This document shows, one piece after another, positions 40,862-51,842 of a stretch of DNA of 64,000 nt. This DNA comes from a virus. The notes below the pieces were generated by a model. It had not been told where the DNA came from. It made no database searches and was given only the letters and a program-made list of their open reading frames with translations. The translations under genes were made by a program, and so were the position numbers. The stretch spans positions 1 through 64,000 of IMG/VR virus record IMGVR_UViG_3300009085_000002. The stretch is one strand, 5' to 3'. How positions within the stretch are numbered: the first letter of the stretch is position 1; every line of letters begins with the position of its first letter.

Positions 40862-43800
40862 TGCCAGATCCAAAACTTGATATAAGAGCTTTAGAAGAAT
40901 TAAATAACTCAACCCAATCTAATGATATTAGACAAAAAGAGTTTGGAGATGAGGATTTAAAAAAAAAGAATCTTCCTAAATTATCTCAGGAAGATTTTGA
41001 ATATTTAGCTAATACTCAAACTGAATTAGAGCCTCATAAAGCTATAAGTAGACCTTTCTTAACATCTAAATATGATGAACCCCTTCAACCTGGAGAAAGT
41101 ATTAAAGATAATAGTTGGATAGAAAAGCATAGAGCTAATAATCAACCTTGGCATCATGAAGCTACAAATGCTATTGCAGGAGGTATTACTAAAGGAGTTT
41201 TTGGGGCAATAGAAAATATGGGGTATCTTCTAGATTTTACTACACAATTAGGTTATAATAATATTTTAGATAAAGCAGAGTCTAATGCAGTATCAGATGC
41301 ATTTAGGCAAGCTAGATTAAAAGTAGATGAAGTATTACCTATATATAAAGATAATCCTGATACATTTTTAGATGGCTGGAGAGCAACATCAGACATACTT
41401 CAGAATGTTACTGAGTTTGCTATACCTGGAGGTATTATAGCTAAAGGTATAGGTAAAGGAGTTTCTTTATTAGGAAAATTAGGTAGATATGGTAATTTAT
41501 TAGCAAATAGTGAAACTGCTACAGAAATATTAAGTACTGTTCCTACAGCATATTTAACTAATAGGATGGAATCTGCTAGAATGGCTGTAGAAGATTTTGA
41601 ACAAAATATGCAAATGCTAAGTCCCTATATTAAAGCAGGACAAATATCTTCTGAGAAAGCTGCACAAATAGCTCAAGATGAGGCTAATAAGATTTATATG
41701 AGAAATCTACCTATGATGTGGACTGATATATTAGCATTAAAAGGTATAATAAAAGGTTCTAAGTTAACTAGGGGTGCATATAATAAAACTCAAAAACAAT
41801 TAAATAGAAGTCTATTTAATAAAGTTACAGAATTTACAGGACAAAATGCTTTAGAAGGTTTAGAGGAAACTTACCAAGGAATTGCTGAAAGAGAAGCAAC
41901 TTATAATACTTTAAAGAGAGCAGGAATAGATCCTAAAGGAATATATAATGGAAATTTAGGAGAAAGAATTAGTAATTATTTAGGAGATAAATCTTTACAA
42001 TACGAAGCTTTATTGGGATTTATGGCTGGAGGTATGCAAAGATTAGGTGCTCAAGTAGTTAGTGGTGGATTTTATAGTAATAAAGATAGAGATAGAGATC
42101 AACAATTACAGAATGATAGAGAAGAATTATTAACAAGTACTTCTTCTAATTTACAAGGAATGCTTCAATCTTTTATAAAAAAAGAAACTTCTAAACAAGA
42201 AGCTATAAATAAAGGATATTCTCATGAAGCAGAACTGTGGGATGATATAGATTATATAAATAATATAACTGCACATTTATCTTATGGTACAGTAGATAAG
42301 CTAGAATCCGTGTTAGATGTTGTAGAACAAGATGGTATTAAATCCTTTGGAGAAGAATCTTCATTAACTCAAGAAGATGAGCCTCAGATTAAAACTGCTG
42401 CAAGAGAATTAAAAGATAAATTAAGGTTTGCTGAAAAGAAATGGTTAAAATATAGCAATCTACCTTTTAAATCTAGAGTTAGTACTGTAAATAATGAAAT
42501 GATATATACTTCTCTGGAAAAAGTTGGAAAAGGATTAGACTCTAAAATATCTGAGATTAAAGATGATATAAGAAAAGTTATTGAATCCTCTAATTTTAAG
42601 GAACATTTAGGAAATATAAAATTAGATGAACCTAGAAAAGCTTTCTTAGGTAATAAAGATCTTAATGCACAATATACTAACTTTATTGAGCAGACAAGTA
42701 ATGATAAAATAACTGAGTTAGAACAATTACAACAGGATAAAGCTGGAATAGAAAATTATAAAAGAAATTTAAGAACTAGTATATCAGAATCTACTACTCC
42801 TAAAGCTATAGCAAAAGCTAAAAGAGAGGAAATGAATGATATAGAAAAACAAAAGGAAAAAATAGTTGAAGAAACAAACAATCTTAAAAAAGAAAAAACA
42901 AGAGAAAATAGAAGTAAACAAGAGTATGATAATTTATCTTCTAGAGCTCCTAATGCAGATAATATTTCTAAATTAGATAATATTGATAAGGAAATAAAAT
43001 CTAATAAGTTTCTTAATAGTCGAGATAAAGAGGAATTATTCAAGAATATAAAAGCTCAAAGAGACCATTTAGAAAAGATTAAAACTCAACCTAAAGTAGT
43101 TTCTACTGAAGAGGAGGTAACTAAACCTTCGGAATTTACAGAAGGATTTACTACTTTAGAAGATATGGGTATAGAACCTCCAACAGGTACTAACAAAGTT
43201 AAAGATATACAAATAGGAAATCATATAGCTAAACTTAATTATGATAATACATATTCTTTCTTTAGAAAATCTAAAGAAGGTAAATTATCATTATTAAATA
43301 ATCCTACAGTATCTACCATTAAGGAAGCTAAAATAGTATTAAGTGAATTAAATAAAGAATTAGATATAAAAGAATCCAATAATCAGGAAGAATTATCAGA
43401 ATTATTATCTAAACAGGATAGAAATAGTGATCCTGATACTTATACTTCTGAAAGTAATAAATCTGTTAATTCTAATAACACCCAGTCAGAATTAAATGAA
43501 GGTTCTTTAAAACAACCTGGAAGTATTTTTGATACTAATAAAGATGATAAGAACTCTGGTTATTCTTCAATAACTCAAGCTTATAATACTATAGCGTGGT
43601 TAGGTAGAAAATATAGACAAGAAACTAGGGATAATAATACAGTTATAATTGATTTAGAAGATGAATTAAATGAATCTTCTTTTAAACTATTAATGGATCC
43701 AGATAAATTCCTTCCTGGATCTAAAATTACTCTAGAAGTAGAAGATGATGATTCAGTTCCAATGTATGATTTAAATCTAAGAGATTTTGAATCTATAACT

Positions 43801-46800
43801 ACTTGGGGAGAATATAAGAAATCCTTAATGGAAAATAGAGTATTTGAAGATTTAACTAATGAAGAAAAAGACTTATATATATCTAATATCCCAGTAAGAA
43901 TTATTGATGAATATAATAATAAATTAGGATATATACATAGAACTGAATGGAGTGATATAGATAGAATTTCAGGAGATGTAGAATTAGATAGAAAAAATAA
44001 TTTAGAACTAAGAAAATCTGTATATGAAAAGAGTTCATTAAATACAGAAATTACTTATAAATCCTATGGTTCTTTAATGAGTGCAGTGGATAATAAAAAA
44101 GATTCTTTAAAGAATAGATTTAAAGATCCTAACTTAGTTATATCTGTATGGAATCATGAAACTCAATCTTTACAATTGAGTAGAGATAAAAAATATAAAG
44201 GACATAAAGATGATATTTTAGTAAATACAACTTTAGTGTCTGGTATTCCTTATGTTATAGCAAAAATTCAGAAGAATACTTATATGGGTATACCTGTAAC
44301 TTCTTCTAAGATAAAAGATTATAACAAAGATTTATCTAATAGCCTATTAAAAGTAGTAGATATATGGACAAAATCAAACAGTAAACAACCTTTAATTCCT
44401 ATAGAACAATCATTAGTAGATCAAATAATGGATATGACTAATAATGATGTTAGAACTTTTAGAGGATTTAGAGATTTTATAAAAATCTTTTTGAAAGATT
44501 ATAATACTAAAGGAAAAGATCTAAAATCTTTTGATAGAAATGATTTAAAAGTATCTGATGCTGATGGTATAATTCATTTTACTGGAAACAGTATAGAATT
44601 TTTTACAGGTGGCTTAGATAAAGTATTAGAAATAGGGACTAATACTCCTATTAATTCTATAAATAATCTTAAACTTATTTTAAAAAACGTAGTAGATAAT
44701 GCTTATATTAATGTCAATCTTGATTATATGGAAAATAATAATTTCTATGTTCCGTTTATTCAAGAAAATAAAGTTATAGACTTAAACAATGGTAAATCTT
44801 ATAAAGATTTTTTAAAAGAAGTTTTGAATACCAATTTATTATCATTTAATATAGGAACTGAAGAGACTCCAAATTTTATATATACTACTCAGCAAGTAAT
44901 AACTTTTGATTCTAAGTTAAATCCTATATCTACCAGAGAAGAAAACAATACAATTACTACTCCTCAAAGTTTAATAACTAAAAATGTTAATATAGAAAAT
45001 AAAACTAAAGAAGGATTTAATGAATTCTTTGGTAAATATACTGCAAGTTTAGATGATTTTATAGATGAAATGCCTTTAGTAACTAAAGAAGAAGATATAG
45101 AAATAGATGATCCTTACATAATGAAAGGATTTAATTTCTATGAACAATCCTTAATTATTAATTCTAGTCTAGGAACTATATTAGATTTTGTAAAAGCTGC
45201 TGATGAACAAAATGCAGGTCTTAAAGTTAATAAAACTTTAGAGTCCTATAAGAAGTCTATAGAAAGTGTTAGAGATGATTATCAAGAGATTGGTAATAAA
45301 AAAATGACAGATTTCTATAATAAATGGTTAAACAATTATGATAAATTTTCTAATATTCTTAAACTAAAATTCCAAAGATTAAGGGATGTTCATAATAAAG
45401 GTTTAATTGGAGATATAGAAGAAATTCTAAATGAAGACTTTGAAGATACAACTACATTAGAAAAATCTTTTAATGATGACTTTTATTTAACTTTGAATAA
45501 AGCAAATAAGACTACAGCAAGATTTAGATATTTCTTAACTGGAATTAAAAGATTAGATAAGAATGGTAATCCTCAATTATATGCACCTGGTTTATATAAG
45601 ACTGTAAATTTTGATGAGGTATTTTCTACCTTACAAAGATTATTATCTAATATAAGATCAAATTATAATACTATGTATAATGAATTACTTCAGTATAAAA
45701 ATAGTATTGATTGGATGCCAGATTTCTTAAAAAAGTTAGATAAATCTTCAGAAAGAACTAAGAAAGAATTTGCTGTAACAATGGGATCATCATATATTAA
45801 TATGAAATTTAGTATGTGGTCTCAGCAAGGTAAAGAAAATTATTTTCAAACCTGGGATGCAAATGCTAATAGTACATCTAAATTTCTACAACAACAATGG
45901 AAAGATAATATAGTAGATACTAATTTAATAATATTAGATCCTAAAAGCACAGAGTATAAATTAAATGAAAGTATATCTAATAAGTTATTGGAAGATTTTA
46001 ATAAGTTTAAAGAATCTTTAGTTACTATAGATAATAAAGATATAATAAACTGGTTATCTAATTTAGGTATTAATGTTTCAGATGGAGTAATAAAGCACAT
46101 AAGAACTAATAATATAAGAATTCAAACTTCTGAGAGTAATAAAGTAGGAGTTAAATTAAGCTGGGATCAACAATTTGAAACTAGTGGAATATTTGGTAAT
46201 TTAAATGAGAAACTTAAAACTTTATTAAAGCAACAAAAAGATGGAGAAGAAATAAATTTTACAGATCTATTTAATGGTAGACCTATAAATACTTTTGCTA
46301 GAATAATTGCATCTATAGAAGATATTATATCACCTAATTCTTTTGTTATAGCTAATAAAACATACTATCCTTTTAGTTTAACTAAATTCTTAACAGATAG
46401 AACTAGAGATATATTAGAAGATAAGATGGTAATAAATGCATTATTAAATAATTCTTATTCTAAAGATTCTTTATTACTTAATAGAATGGTATCTAGAGAT
46501 AAGGGCGGTAATATAGAATTCTTAGATTCTAGTATTAGAAAAGTATTTGATATACAGTATACTTCTCCAGAAGCTTTAAGAAAGATAAGTGATAAAGAAG
46601 GTAGAAAAGATGAAATTAATGAGTTTACTCCACAGGAACTTGAAGCATTTCAAGCTAATCTATTCTTTGATACCAGATCAAAATTAAATAATGGAAAGGA
46701 TAGAAAAGTAATAATTACATTACCCCCACTATCTGATAAACATAATTTAATGTTATTAGAAACAATTGCATACAGACCTTCATATATTGAATCTAAGGCA

Positions 46801-49800
46801 CAATTATCCAATTCTGATCTCCAAGTATTATATAGCCAGTTAGTGCTCCCAGATTTGAGAAGAATGCTTGTAGAGAAGGAAAATTTGCCAGATATTGATA
46901 AATATAAAGAAGGGCAGAATTTATTCTATCTATTCCCTGAACTTAATAAGTTTGATGAATTTTTTGATAATAATGGAAAAATAGTAGATGATATTTTAGA
47001 CCCAAATAAAGATTATATAAGTAAAATAAAATCAATACTTAATGATTTCTATATTAAGGAAGCTAACACTATTGTAAATAAATGGAAAGAATTTGGCCTT
47101 ATAACTAAAGATAGTAGATATCTTAATGAACAATATTTTAAAGAAAATTTAGATAACAAAGAATTTGATGAACAAAACTTCTTAGCAGCTTTAGATTATT
47201 CAATTAATCATGCAATAATGAAGTCTAATATATATCAGTTATATGTTGGAGATATTGCACAATATTATAAATCTTCTAAATCTAAGAGTAAACTAGATCA
47301 AGTAAAAGATACTATAGATAATGTAGGTAAGAGATTAGCAGGTTTAAATGCCACTGGTATTGATTTAACTAATAATGATGAAAATACTTTTGATATATTA
47401 ATTGCAAAAGATATTAGTACTACTTCTTTTAATATAGAACAACTATCTAATACTTTGTACAATAAGTCTTTTACTAGGCAACAATTATTACAAATGAATA
47501 AAAAGACTTTAGAATCTGAATATCCATATTTGTATCCTTATGTATATATTAATTCTACAGATGCTCAAGAATTAACTACTTGGAGAGATCACTTATATAT
47601 AATGAATCAAAGAGGTTTACTAGATGAAGAAGTTTATAAAGAGATCTATGATAAATTAGAGCAAGGAAAAGAACTAACTTCAGAACAATTAGGTACAGTA
47701 ATGCAACCTATGAAACCTGTATACTTTGGAGATGTGTATGGAGAGAATCCACAGTTTCTTAGAAAATTATATGTTAAATCTTCTAGTTATCCTTTATTAT
47801 CTCAACTAACTAAAGGTACTAATTTAGATAATCTTAGAATTAAGTTAGAAGATTATGAAAAAGAAACTAAAAGAAATATTAGAGTTGCTTATGAATCTGC
47901 CGTTAAAGTAGGTAGTATAAAAAATAAAGCTACTCTCTTTAATGAAGATGGTATTTTTAATGAGAAGTTAGATATTAATAATCATGTGATTAAGAATGTA
48001 CCTAGAAGACACTTTAAAATTCAACAAGATATACCTTATAATGAAGCTAAGAAAGAAATATCTATGGGTACTCAAGGATCTAAACTTCTTTTTGATACAG
48101 TTAGATTTATAAAAGATAAAGTTTTTAATGGTAAAACTGGAACAGAATTATATTCTAATTATTTACAATTACATAAAGAATTATTAAAAATAGGTCAAAA
48201 AGAATTAGAAGATAAATTAAATTATAATTCTTCTACAGGAACTATAAATATTAAGAAATTACAGGAACTACTATTAAATGAAGCTATAGAAAGAGGTTTT
48301 TCAATTAATGAAATAAAAGGATTAGGTTTAAAAAATAACAAGTTTGTTATACCTCCTTATTTATCAGGTAATTGGAAAAAATACCAGGCTTTGTTAACTT
48401 CTCTGGTTACCAATAAAATTATTAAACAACAATTTCCAGGGATAGCTGTAGTACTAGGATCTGAAACTGGATATAAAATAAAAGAAGGTACTGAAGAAAC
48501 TATAAATTCTTATAATATAGTCTATACTAATAAGGATATAAAATTCTTAAAACCTATAAGATTAGTAAAGAAAGATATTTATGAAAAAAGTAAAGTAGAA
48601 GAAGAACCTTCTAAACAAGATTTAAATAATGGTAATTATATTACTTTAGGTTCTCAAGTTATATTACCTTGGAGATTTAAAGATAATGAAGGTAATCTTA
48701 TAAATATACAAGATTATTTAAATGAAGATAACACTCTAAATCTAGATAAGATAGACCCTAAATTATTAGAATGGATAGGATTTAGAATTCCTACACAAAA
48801 ACATTCTTCTATGACTAAGATAGAAGTAGTAGGATTCCTACCTAATCTGTCTGGAGATTTAATCATAGCTTCTCAGGATTTAGTTGCACAAATGGGGTCT
48901 GACTTTGATGTTGATAAGTTATATATGTATAGATATAATTATATGGTAGAAGATGGAATACTTAAAGTTGGAGTTAATGATGAAAATGCAAAAAAAATAA
49001 ATCAAAATAAAATAATAGATATATATCATCAAGTACTTAGTAATAAGGAGATAGTAAAAAAAATGATGAAGCCGTTGGATTATGGTAAGTTAAAGGAATT
49101 ATCAGATAAATATAAATCTTTTATAAAAGAAGATTCTTATAACCCACTCTCTCCTTTATGGAATATGGATAAATTCTTTCAGGCAAATTCTGGAGGTAAA
49201 TTAGGAGTAGCTTCATTTGCATTAACTAGTGTATTAAATGCACAGGCCCAAGGATTAAATCTACAATTCTTAAAAGATGATGGAAGTCCTTTTGAAATTA
49301 ATTTTGGAGATTTTAAGTCTAATGGTACTATTTCAGGAGAACATGTAATAGGAGATAATACTAGATCCATATCTGATGTAATATCTGCATATTTATCTTC
49401 TTCTGTAGATAATGAGAAAGAAAGAATACTAGAAAAGCTTAATATAAATAATCATACATTTCCTATTATTAAAGTATTAACTTTGATGGGATTTGATGAA
49501 GATGTAGTAATACCTTTTATTAACCAACCTATTATTAAACAATATATAAATGAAGTATTTAAATTAAATTCTAAGTTTTCTCAAGTAAAAGGTAAGATAG
49601 GAAAAATTGCTTTTGATAATATTATTAATTCTGATACTTATAAAACAAATACTTCTATAAAAGATTTAGAAGCTATATCAGATATTGGACCTATAGAAAT
49701 GGTTAAATTTTTAACTATGGAAAATCCTCCTAAAGATATACAAATAGGACTATTAAGGAAATTTAAAAAAATTGAAGTATTAGGAGAAACTTTACAAAGA

Positions 49801-51840
49801 TTAGAAACTACGTTTAATACTGATTCTAAAGGAGTTGGTAAAAATTTTATAGAAGTACAAACTAAATTAGACAATCTACAAAGTTTAGAAGGAGAGTTTT
49901 CCAATATTAGTAATATAGGAAATTTACTTAATAATTCTATTTCAGGATTTGCAATTACTGAAGGATTATACAATGTTAATAAATACTTTGGAGCTTTAAA
50001 TCCTTTTAATAGTAGAAGTTTTAATAAAGTAGAAGAAGACTTTAAGAAAGCTACAAATAATGTTACTTCTCCAAAGATTAAGCAATTACTTTGGAATGGT
50101 ATGAAAGCTTATCTTTATAATACTACTGGTACAGATCTATATATAAATAATATAGAACAAGAAAGAAAAAGAATCTATTTTGATACTTATAAAAAAGATA
50201 TAAAAGGGCACTACTCTTTAGCTTCTATAGTTAAAGATATACAAGATAAAAAGATAATAAAAAACTATTTATTAAGTTCATTCCAACCACAAATTGAAAA
50301 GAATGGTAATCCTTCTTTATTAAAATTTAATGCAGCACAGGGAGAATTATTTGATGATAGTATTTATTTTCAAGCTTTTTATGACTTATTAAGAAATAAA
50401 TCTTTAGGGATTTATAATGGTAAAGAATATACTACTTTAGATTTAGCAAATGATTTAGTAAGATATACAATGCTAAATGGTAATTTACAAGAATCTAAAG
50501 ATTTTGCAAGATATATTCCTGTTGATTATTTAAAGTTAAACAATCAATTCTTAAATTATCTTAATACTATAAACTTAGAAGATGATTCTAAATTTGGTAT
50601 TATAGAAGGAGGTAAAGATTGGGATATATCTAATTTTACAATTCAATTTATACAACATAATCCTTGGTACATAAACTACGAAGTTACTTCTACAAAAGAG
50701 TTATCTAGTATGGATAATAAATCTTTAACTAGTGTTAAGAAGTTTAAGATAGAAAATATAAAAGATCTTCCAGTATTTGTTAAAATTGCAACTACTAATA
50801 ATACTAAAGGATTTAATATTTATAAATTTAATGGAGAATTTTATGAAAAATTAAATGTTTTGGGTTCTAATTTCTTTACTGAATATAATATGGATAATGA
50901 TAATATACAATCATCTATATATAGGAATTTTGATCCTTTTATACCTAATAAAACTTTAGTACCTAATTCTCCTATTAATCCTATTAATCCTAAAGTATTA
51001 GATAAAAATATAGTTACTGAATTTGGAATTAAGGAAGGTAAAAATATAGAACAAATTATGATTAATATAAGAGATCATACTAGTTCAGATTTTTATAAAC
51101 ACTTAATAGATCATCTACTTAGAAATAAACAGATGATTCAAGATACTATGGTCTTAATAGATTCTAAAGTTATTGAAGCGGCTTCTTATAATTCTAGAGA
51201 TAATTTATTAACAATTAATCCTACTGCACCAGTAAGGAACTTTGAAGATACTTTGATACATGAACTATTACATGCTTATACTTCTAGATTAATTAGGAAT
51301 CCTCAAACTCCTGAACAACAACTAATTGTAATGAGATTACAGAATGTACAGGAGTTATTAAAATCTAAAATAAAAGAAGGTTTTAAAGGATTAAATCAAC
51401 AAGAATTAGAATCTTTTGAAAAGAAACTTAAACAATATAAGATTGATGGTAAAGTTACTTTTACTTCAACCGATTTATCTAAGTATTATGCAACTATTTC
51501 TTTACCCGAGCTAATATCTATGACTATAGCAGACCCTATTACTAGAGATTTAATGAAGGATATAGAAATAGAACCAAATACTTCTTTATTACAGAAAATA
51601 AAAGAAATACTTATAGATCTTTTAAATACTCTAATTTCTAAACCAGAATTTTTAACTAATACTGCTTTTAGTGAAGTGTTAAGTAATACTTTACTGTTAA
51701 CTTCTAAAGAATCTAATCTTATTGAAATTGAAGAAGGTATTAATGAAGAGAATAATTTTGTAGATTACCAAGATGATATTATCTTTACAGAAGAAGAATT
51801 AAATGAGTATGATAGTATGAATAAATGTAAAAAACTTTAA
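40861..51840 (+). CDS. Giant virion RNA polymerase polypeptide with zincin motif
   Basis: A 3659-residue protein. The catalytic signature DFDVD at residues 2681-2685, in MGSDFDVDKLYMY, matches the DxDxD metal-binding loop of crAss-like virion RNA polymerases. About 45 residues upstream GFRIPTQKHSS parallels the RxPT part of bacterial beta-prime, which supports the identification. Near the C-terminus HELLH (3467-3471, in TLIHELLHAYTSRL) is an HExxH zinc-protease signature. The N-terminal region has Gly-rich hydrophobic stretches (residues 100-130, 180-215), perhaps for membrane crossing, and a long charged coiled region follows near 600-740. Such polymerases are injected and transcribe early genes. 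It may be cleaved, possibly by its own zincin part, but this is inference. Confidence 0.8.
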   Translation: MPDPKLDIRALEELNNSTQSNDIRQKEFGDEDLKKKNLPKLSQEDFEYLANTQTELEPHKAISRPFLTSKYDEPLQPGESIKDNSWIEKHRANNQPWHHEATNAIAGGITKGVFGAIENMGYLLDFTTQLGYNNILDKAESNAVSDAFRQARLKVDEVLPIYKDNPDTFLDGWRATSDILQNVTEFAIPGGIIAKGIGKGVSLLGKLGRYGNLLANSETATEILSTVPTAYLTNRMESARMAVEDFEQNMQMLSPYIKAGQISSEKAAQIAQDEANKIYMRNLPMMWTDILALKGIIKGSKLTRGAYNKTQKQLNRSLFNKVTEFTGQNALEGLEETYQGIAEREATYNTLKRAGIDPKGIYNGNLGERISNYLGDKSLQYEALLGFMAGGMQRLGAQVVSGGFYSNKDRDRDQQLQNDREELLTSTSSNLQGMLQSFIKKETSKQEAINKGYSHEAELWDDIDYINNITAHLSYGTVDKLESVLDVVEQDGIKSFGEESSLTQEDEPQIKTAARELKDKLRFAEKKWLKYSNLPFKSRVSTVNNEMIYTSLEKVGKGLDSKISEIKDDIRKVIESSNFKEHLGNIKLDEPRKAFLGNKDLNAQYTNFIEQTSNDKITELEQLQQDKAGIENYKRNLRTSISESTTPKAIAKAKREEMNDIEKQKEKIVEETNNLKKEKTRENRSKQEYDNLSSRAPNADNISKLDNIDKEIKSNKFLNSRDKEELFKNIKAQRDHLEKIKTQPKVVSTEEEVTKPSEFTEGFTTLEDMGIEPPTGTNKVKDIQIGNHIAKLNYDNTYSFFRKSKEGKLSLLNNPTVSTIKEAKIVLSELNKELDIKESNNQEELSELLSKQDRNSDPDTYTSESNKSVNSNNTQSELNEGSLKQPGSIFDTNKDDKNSGYSSITQAYNTIAWLGRKYRQETRDNNTVIIDLEDELNESSFKLLMDPDKFLPGSKITLEVEDDDSVPMYDLNLRDFESITTWGEYKKSLMENRVFEDLTNEEKDLYISNIPVRIIDEYNNKLGYIHRTEWSDIDRISGDVELDRKNNLELRKSVYEKSSLNTEITYKSYGSLMSAVDNKKDSLKNRFKDPNLVISVWNHETQSLQLSRDKKYKGHKDDILVNTTLVSGIPYVIAKIQKNTYMGIPVTSSKIKDYNKDLSNSLLKVVDIWTKSNSKQPLIPIEQSLVDQIMDMTNNDVRTFRGFRDFIKIFLKDYNTKGKDLKSFDRNDLKVSDADGIIHFTGNSIEFFTGGLDKVLEIGTNTPINSINNLKLILKNVVDNAYINVNLDYMENNNFYVPFIQENKVIDLNNGKSYKDFLKEVLNTNLLSFNIGTEETPNFIYTTQQVITFDSKLNPISTREENNTITTPQSLITKNVNIENKTKEGFNEFFGKYTASLDDFIDEMPLVTKEEDIEIDDPYIMKGFNFYEQSLIINSSLGTILDFVKAADEQNAGLKVNKTLESYKKSIESVRDDYQEIGNKKMTDFYNKWLNNYDKFSNILKLKFQRLRDVHNKGLIGDIEEILNEDFEDTTTLEKSFNDDFYLTLNKANKTTARFRYFLTGIKRLDKNGNPQLYAPGLYKTVNFDEVFSTLQRLLSNIRSNYNTMYNELLQYKNSIDWMPDFLKKLDKSSERTKKEFAVTMGSSYINMKFSMWSQQGKENYFQTWDANANSTSKFLQQQWKDNIVDTNLIILDPKSTEYKLNESISNKLLEDFNKFKESLVTIDNKDIINWLSNLGINVSDGVIKHIRTNNIRIQTSESNKVGVKLSWDQQFETSGIFGNLNEKLKTLLKQQKDGEEINFTDLFNGRPINTFARIIASIEDIISPNSFVIANKTYYPFSLTKFLTDRTRDILEDKMVINALLNNSYSKDSLLLNRMVSRDKGGNIEFLDSSIRKVFDIQYTSPEALRKISDKEGRKDEINEFTPQELEAFQANLFFDTRSKLNNGKDRKVIITLPPLSDKHNLMLLETIAYRPSYIESKAQLSNSDLQVLYSQLVLPDLRRMLVEKENLPDIDKYKEGQNLFYLFPELNKFDEFFDNNGKIVDDILDPNKDYISKIKSILNDFYIKEANTIVNKWKEFGLITKDSRYLNEQYFKENLDNKEFDEQNFLAALDYSINHAIMKSNIYQLYVGDIAQYYKSSKSKSKLDQVKDTIDNVGKRLAGLNATGIDLTNNDENTFDILIAKDISTTSFNIEQLSNTLYNKSFTRQQLLQMNKKTLESEYPYLYPYVYINSTDAQELTTWRDHLYIMNQRGLLDEEVYKEIYDKLEQGKELTSEQLGTVMQPMKPVYFGDVYGENPQFLRKLYVKSSSYPLLSQLTKGTNLDNLRIKLEDYEKETKRNIRVAYESAVKVGSIKNKATLFNEDGIFNEKLDINNHVIKNVPRRHFKIQQDIPYNEAKKEISMGTQGSKLLFDTVRFIKDKVFNGKTGTELYSNYLQLHKELLKIGQKELEDKLNYNSSTGTINIKKLQELLLNEAIERGFSINEIKGLGLKNNKFVIPPYLSGNWKKYQALLTSLVTNKIIKQQFPGIAVVLGSETGYKIKEGTEETINSYNIVYTNKDIKFLKPIRLVKKDIYEKSKVEEEPSKQDLNNGNYITLGSQVILPWRFKDNEGNLINIQDYLNEDNTLNLDKIDPKLLEWIGFRIPTQKHSSMTKIEVVGFLPNLSGDLIIASQDLVAQMGSDFDVDKLYMYRYNYMVEDGILKVGVNDENAKKINQNKIIDIYHQVLSNKEIVKKMMKPLDYGKLKELSDKYKSFIKEDSYNPLSPLWNMDKFFQANSGGKLGVASFALTSVLNAQAQGLNLQFLKDDGSPFEINFGDFKSNGTISGEHVIGDNTRSISDVISAYLSSSVDNEKERILEKLNINNHTFPIIKVLTLMGFDEDVVIPFINQPIIKQYINEVFKLNSKFSQVKGKIGKIAFDNIINSDTYKTNTSIKDLEAISDIGPIEMVKFLTMENPPKDIQIGLLRKFKKIEVLGETLQRLETTFNTDSKGVGKNFIEVQTKLDNLQSLEGEFSNISNIGNLLNNSISGFAITEGLYNVNKYFGALNPFNSRSFNKVEEDFKKATNNVTSPKIKQLLWNGMKAYLYNTTGTDLYINNIEQERKRIYFDTYKKDIKGHYSLASIVKDIQDKKIIKNYLLSSFQPQIEKNGNPSLLKFNAAQGELFDDSIYFQAFYDLLRNKSLGIYNGKEYTTLDLANDLVRYTMLNGNLQESKDFARYIPVDYLKLNNQFLNYLNTINLEDDSKFGIIEGGKDWDISNFTIQFIQHNPWYINYEVTSTKELSSMDNKSLTSVKKFKIENIKDLPVFVKIATTNNTKGFNIYKFNGEFYEKLNVLGSNFFTEYNMDNDNIQSSIYRNFDPFIPNKTLVPNSPINPINPKVLDKNIVTEFGIKEGKNIEQIMINIRDHTSSDFYKHLIDHLLRNKQMIQDTMVLIDSKVIEAASYNSRDNLLTINPTAPVRNFEDTLIHELLHAYTSRLIRNPQTPEQQLIVMRLQNVQELLKSKIKEGFKGLNQQELESFEKKLKQYKIDGKVTFTSTDLSKYYATISLPELISMTIADPITRDLMKDIEIEPNTSLLQKIKEILIDLLNTLISKPEFLTNTAFSEVLSNTLLLTSKESNLIEIEEGINEENNFVDYQDDIIFTEEELNEYDSMNKCKKL

Positions 51841-51842
51841 TT

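Noticed and set aside
42756-43043. Leftward frame inside the RNA polymerase gene
   Set aside because: Ser/Leu-rich antisense shadow of a charged coiled region, with no promoter or junction support.
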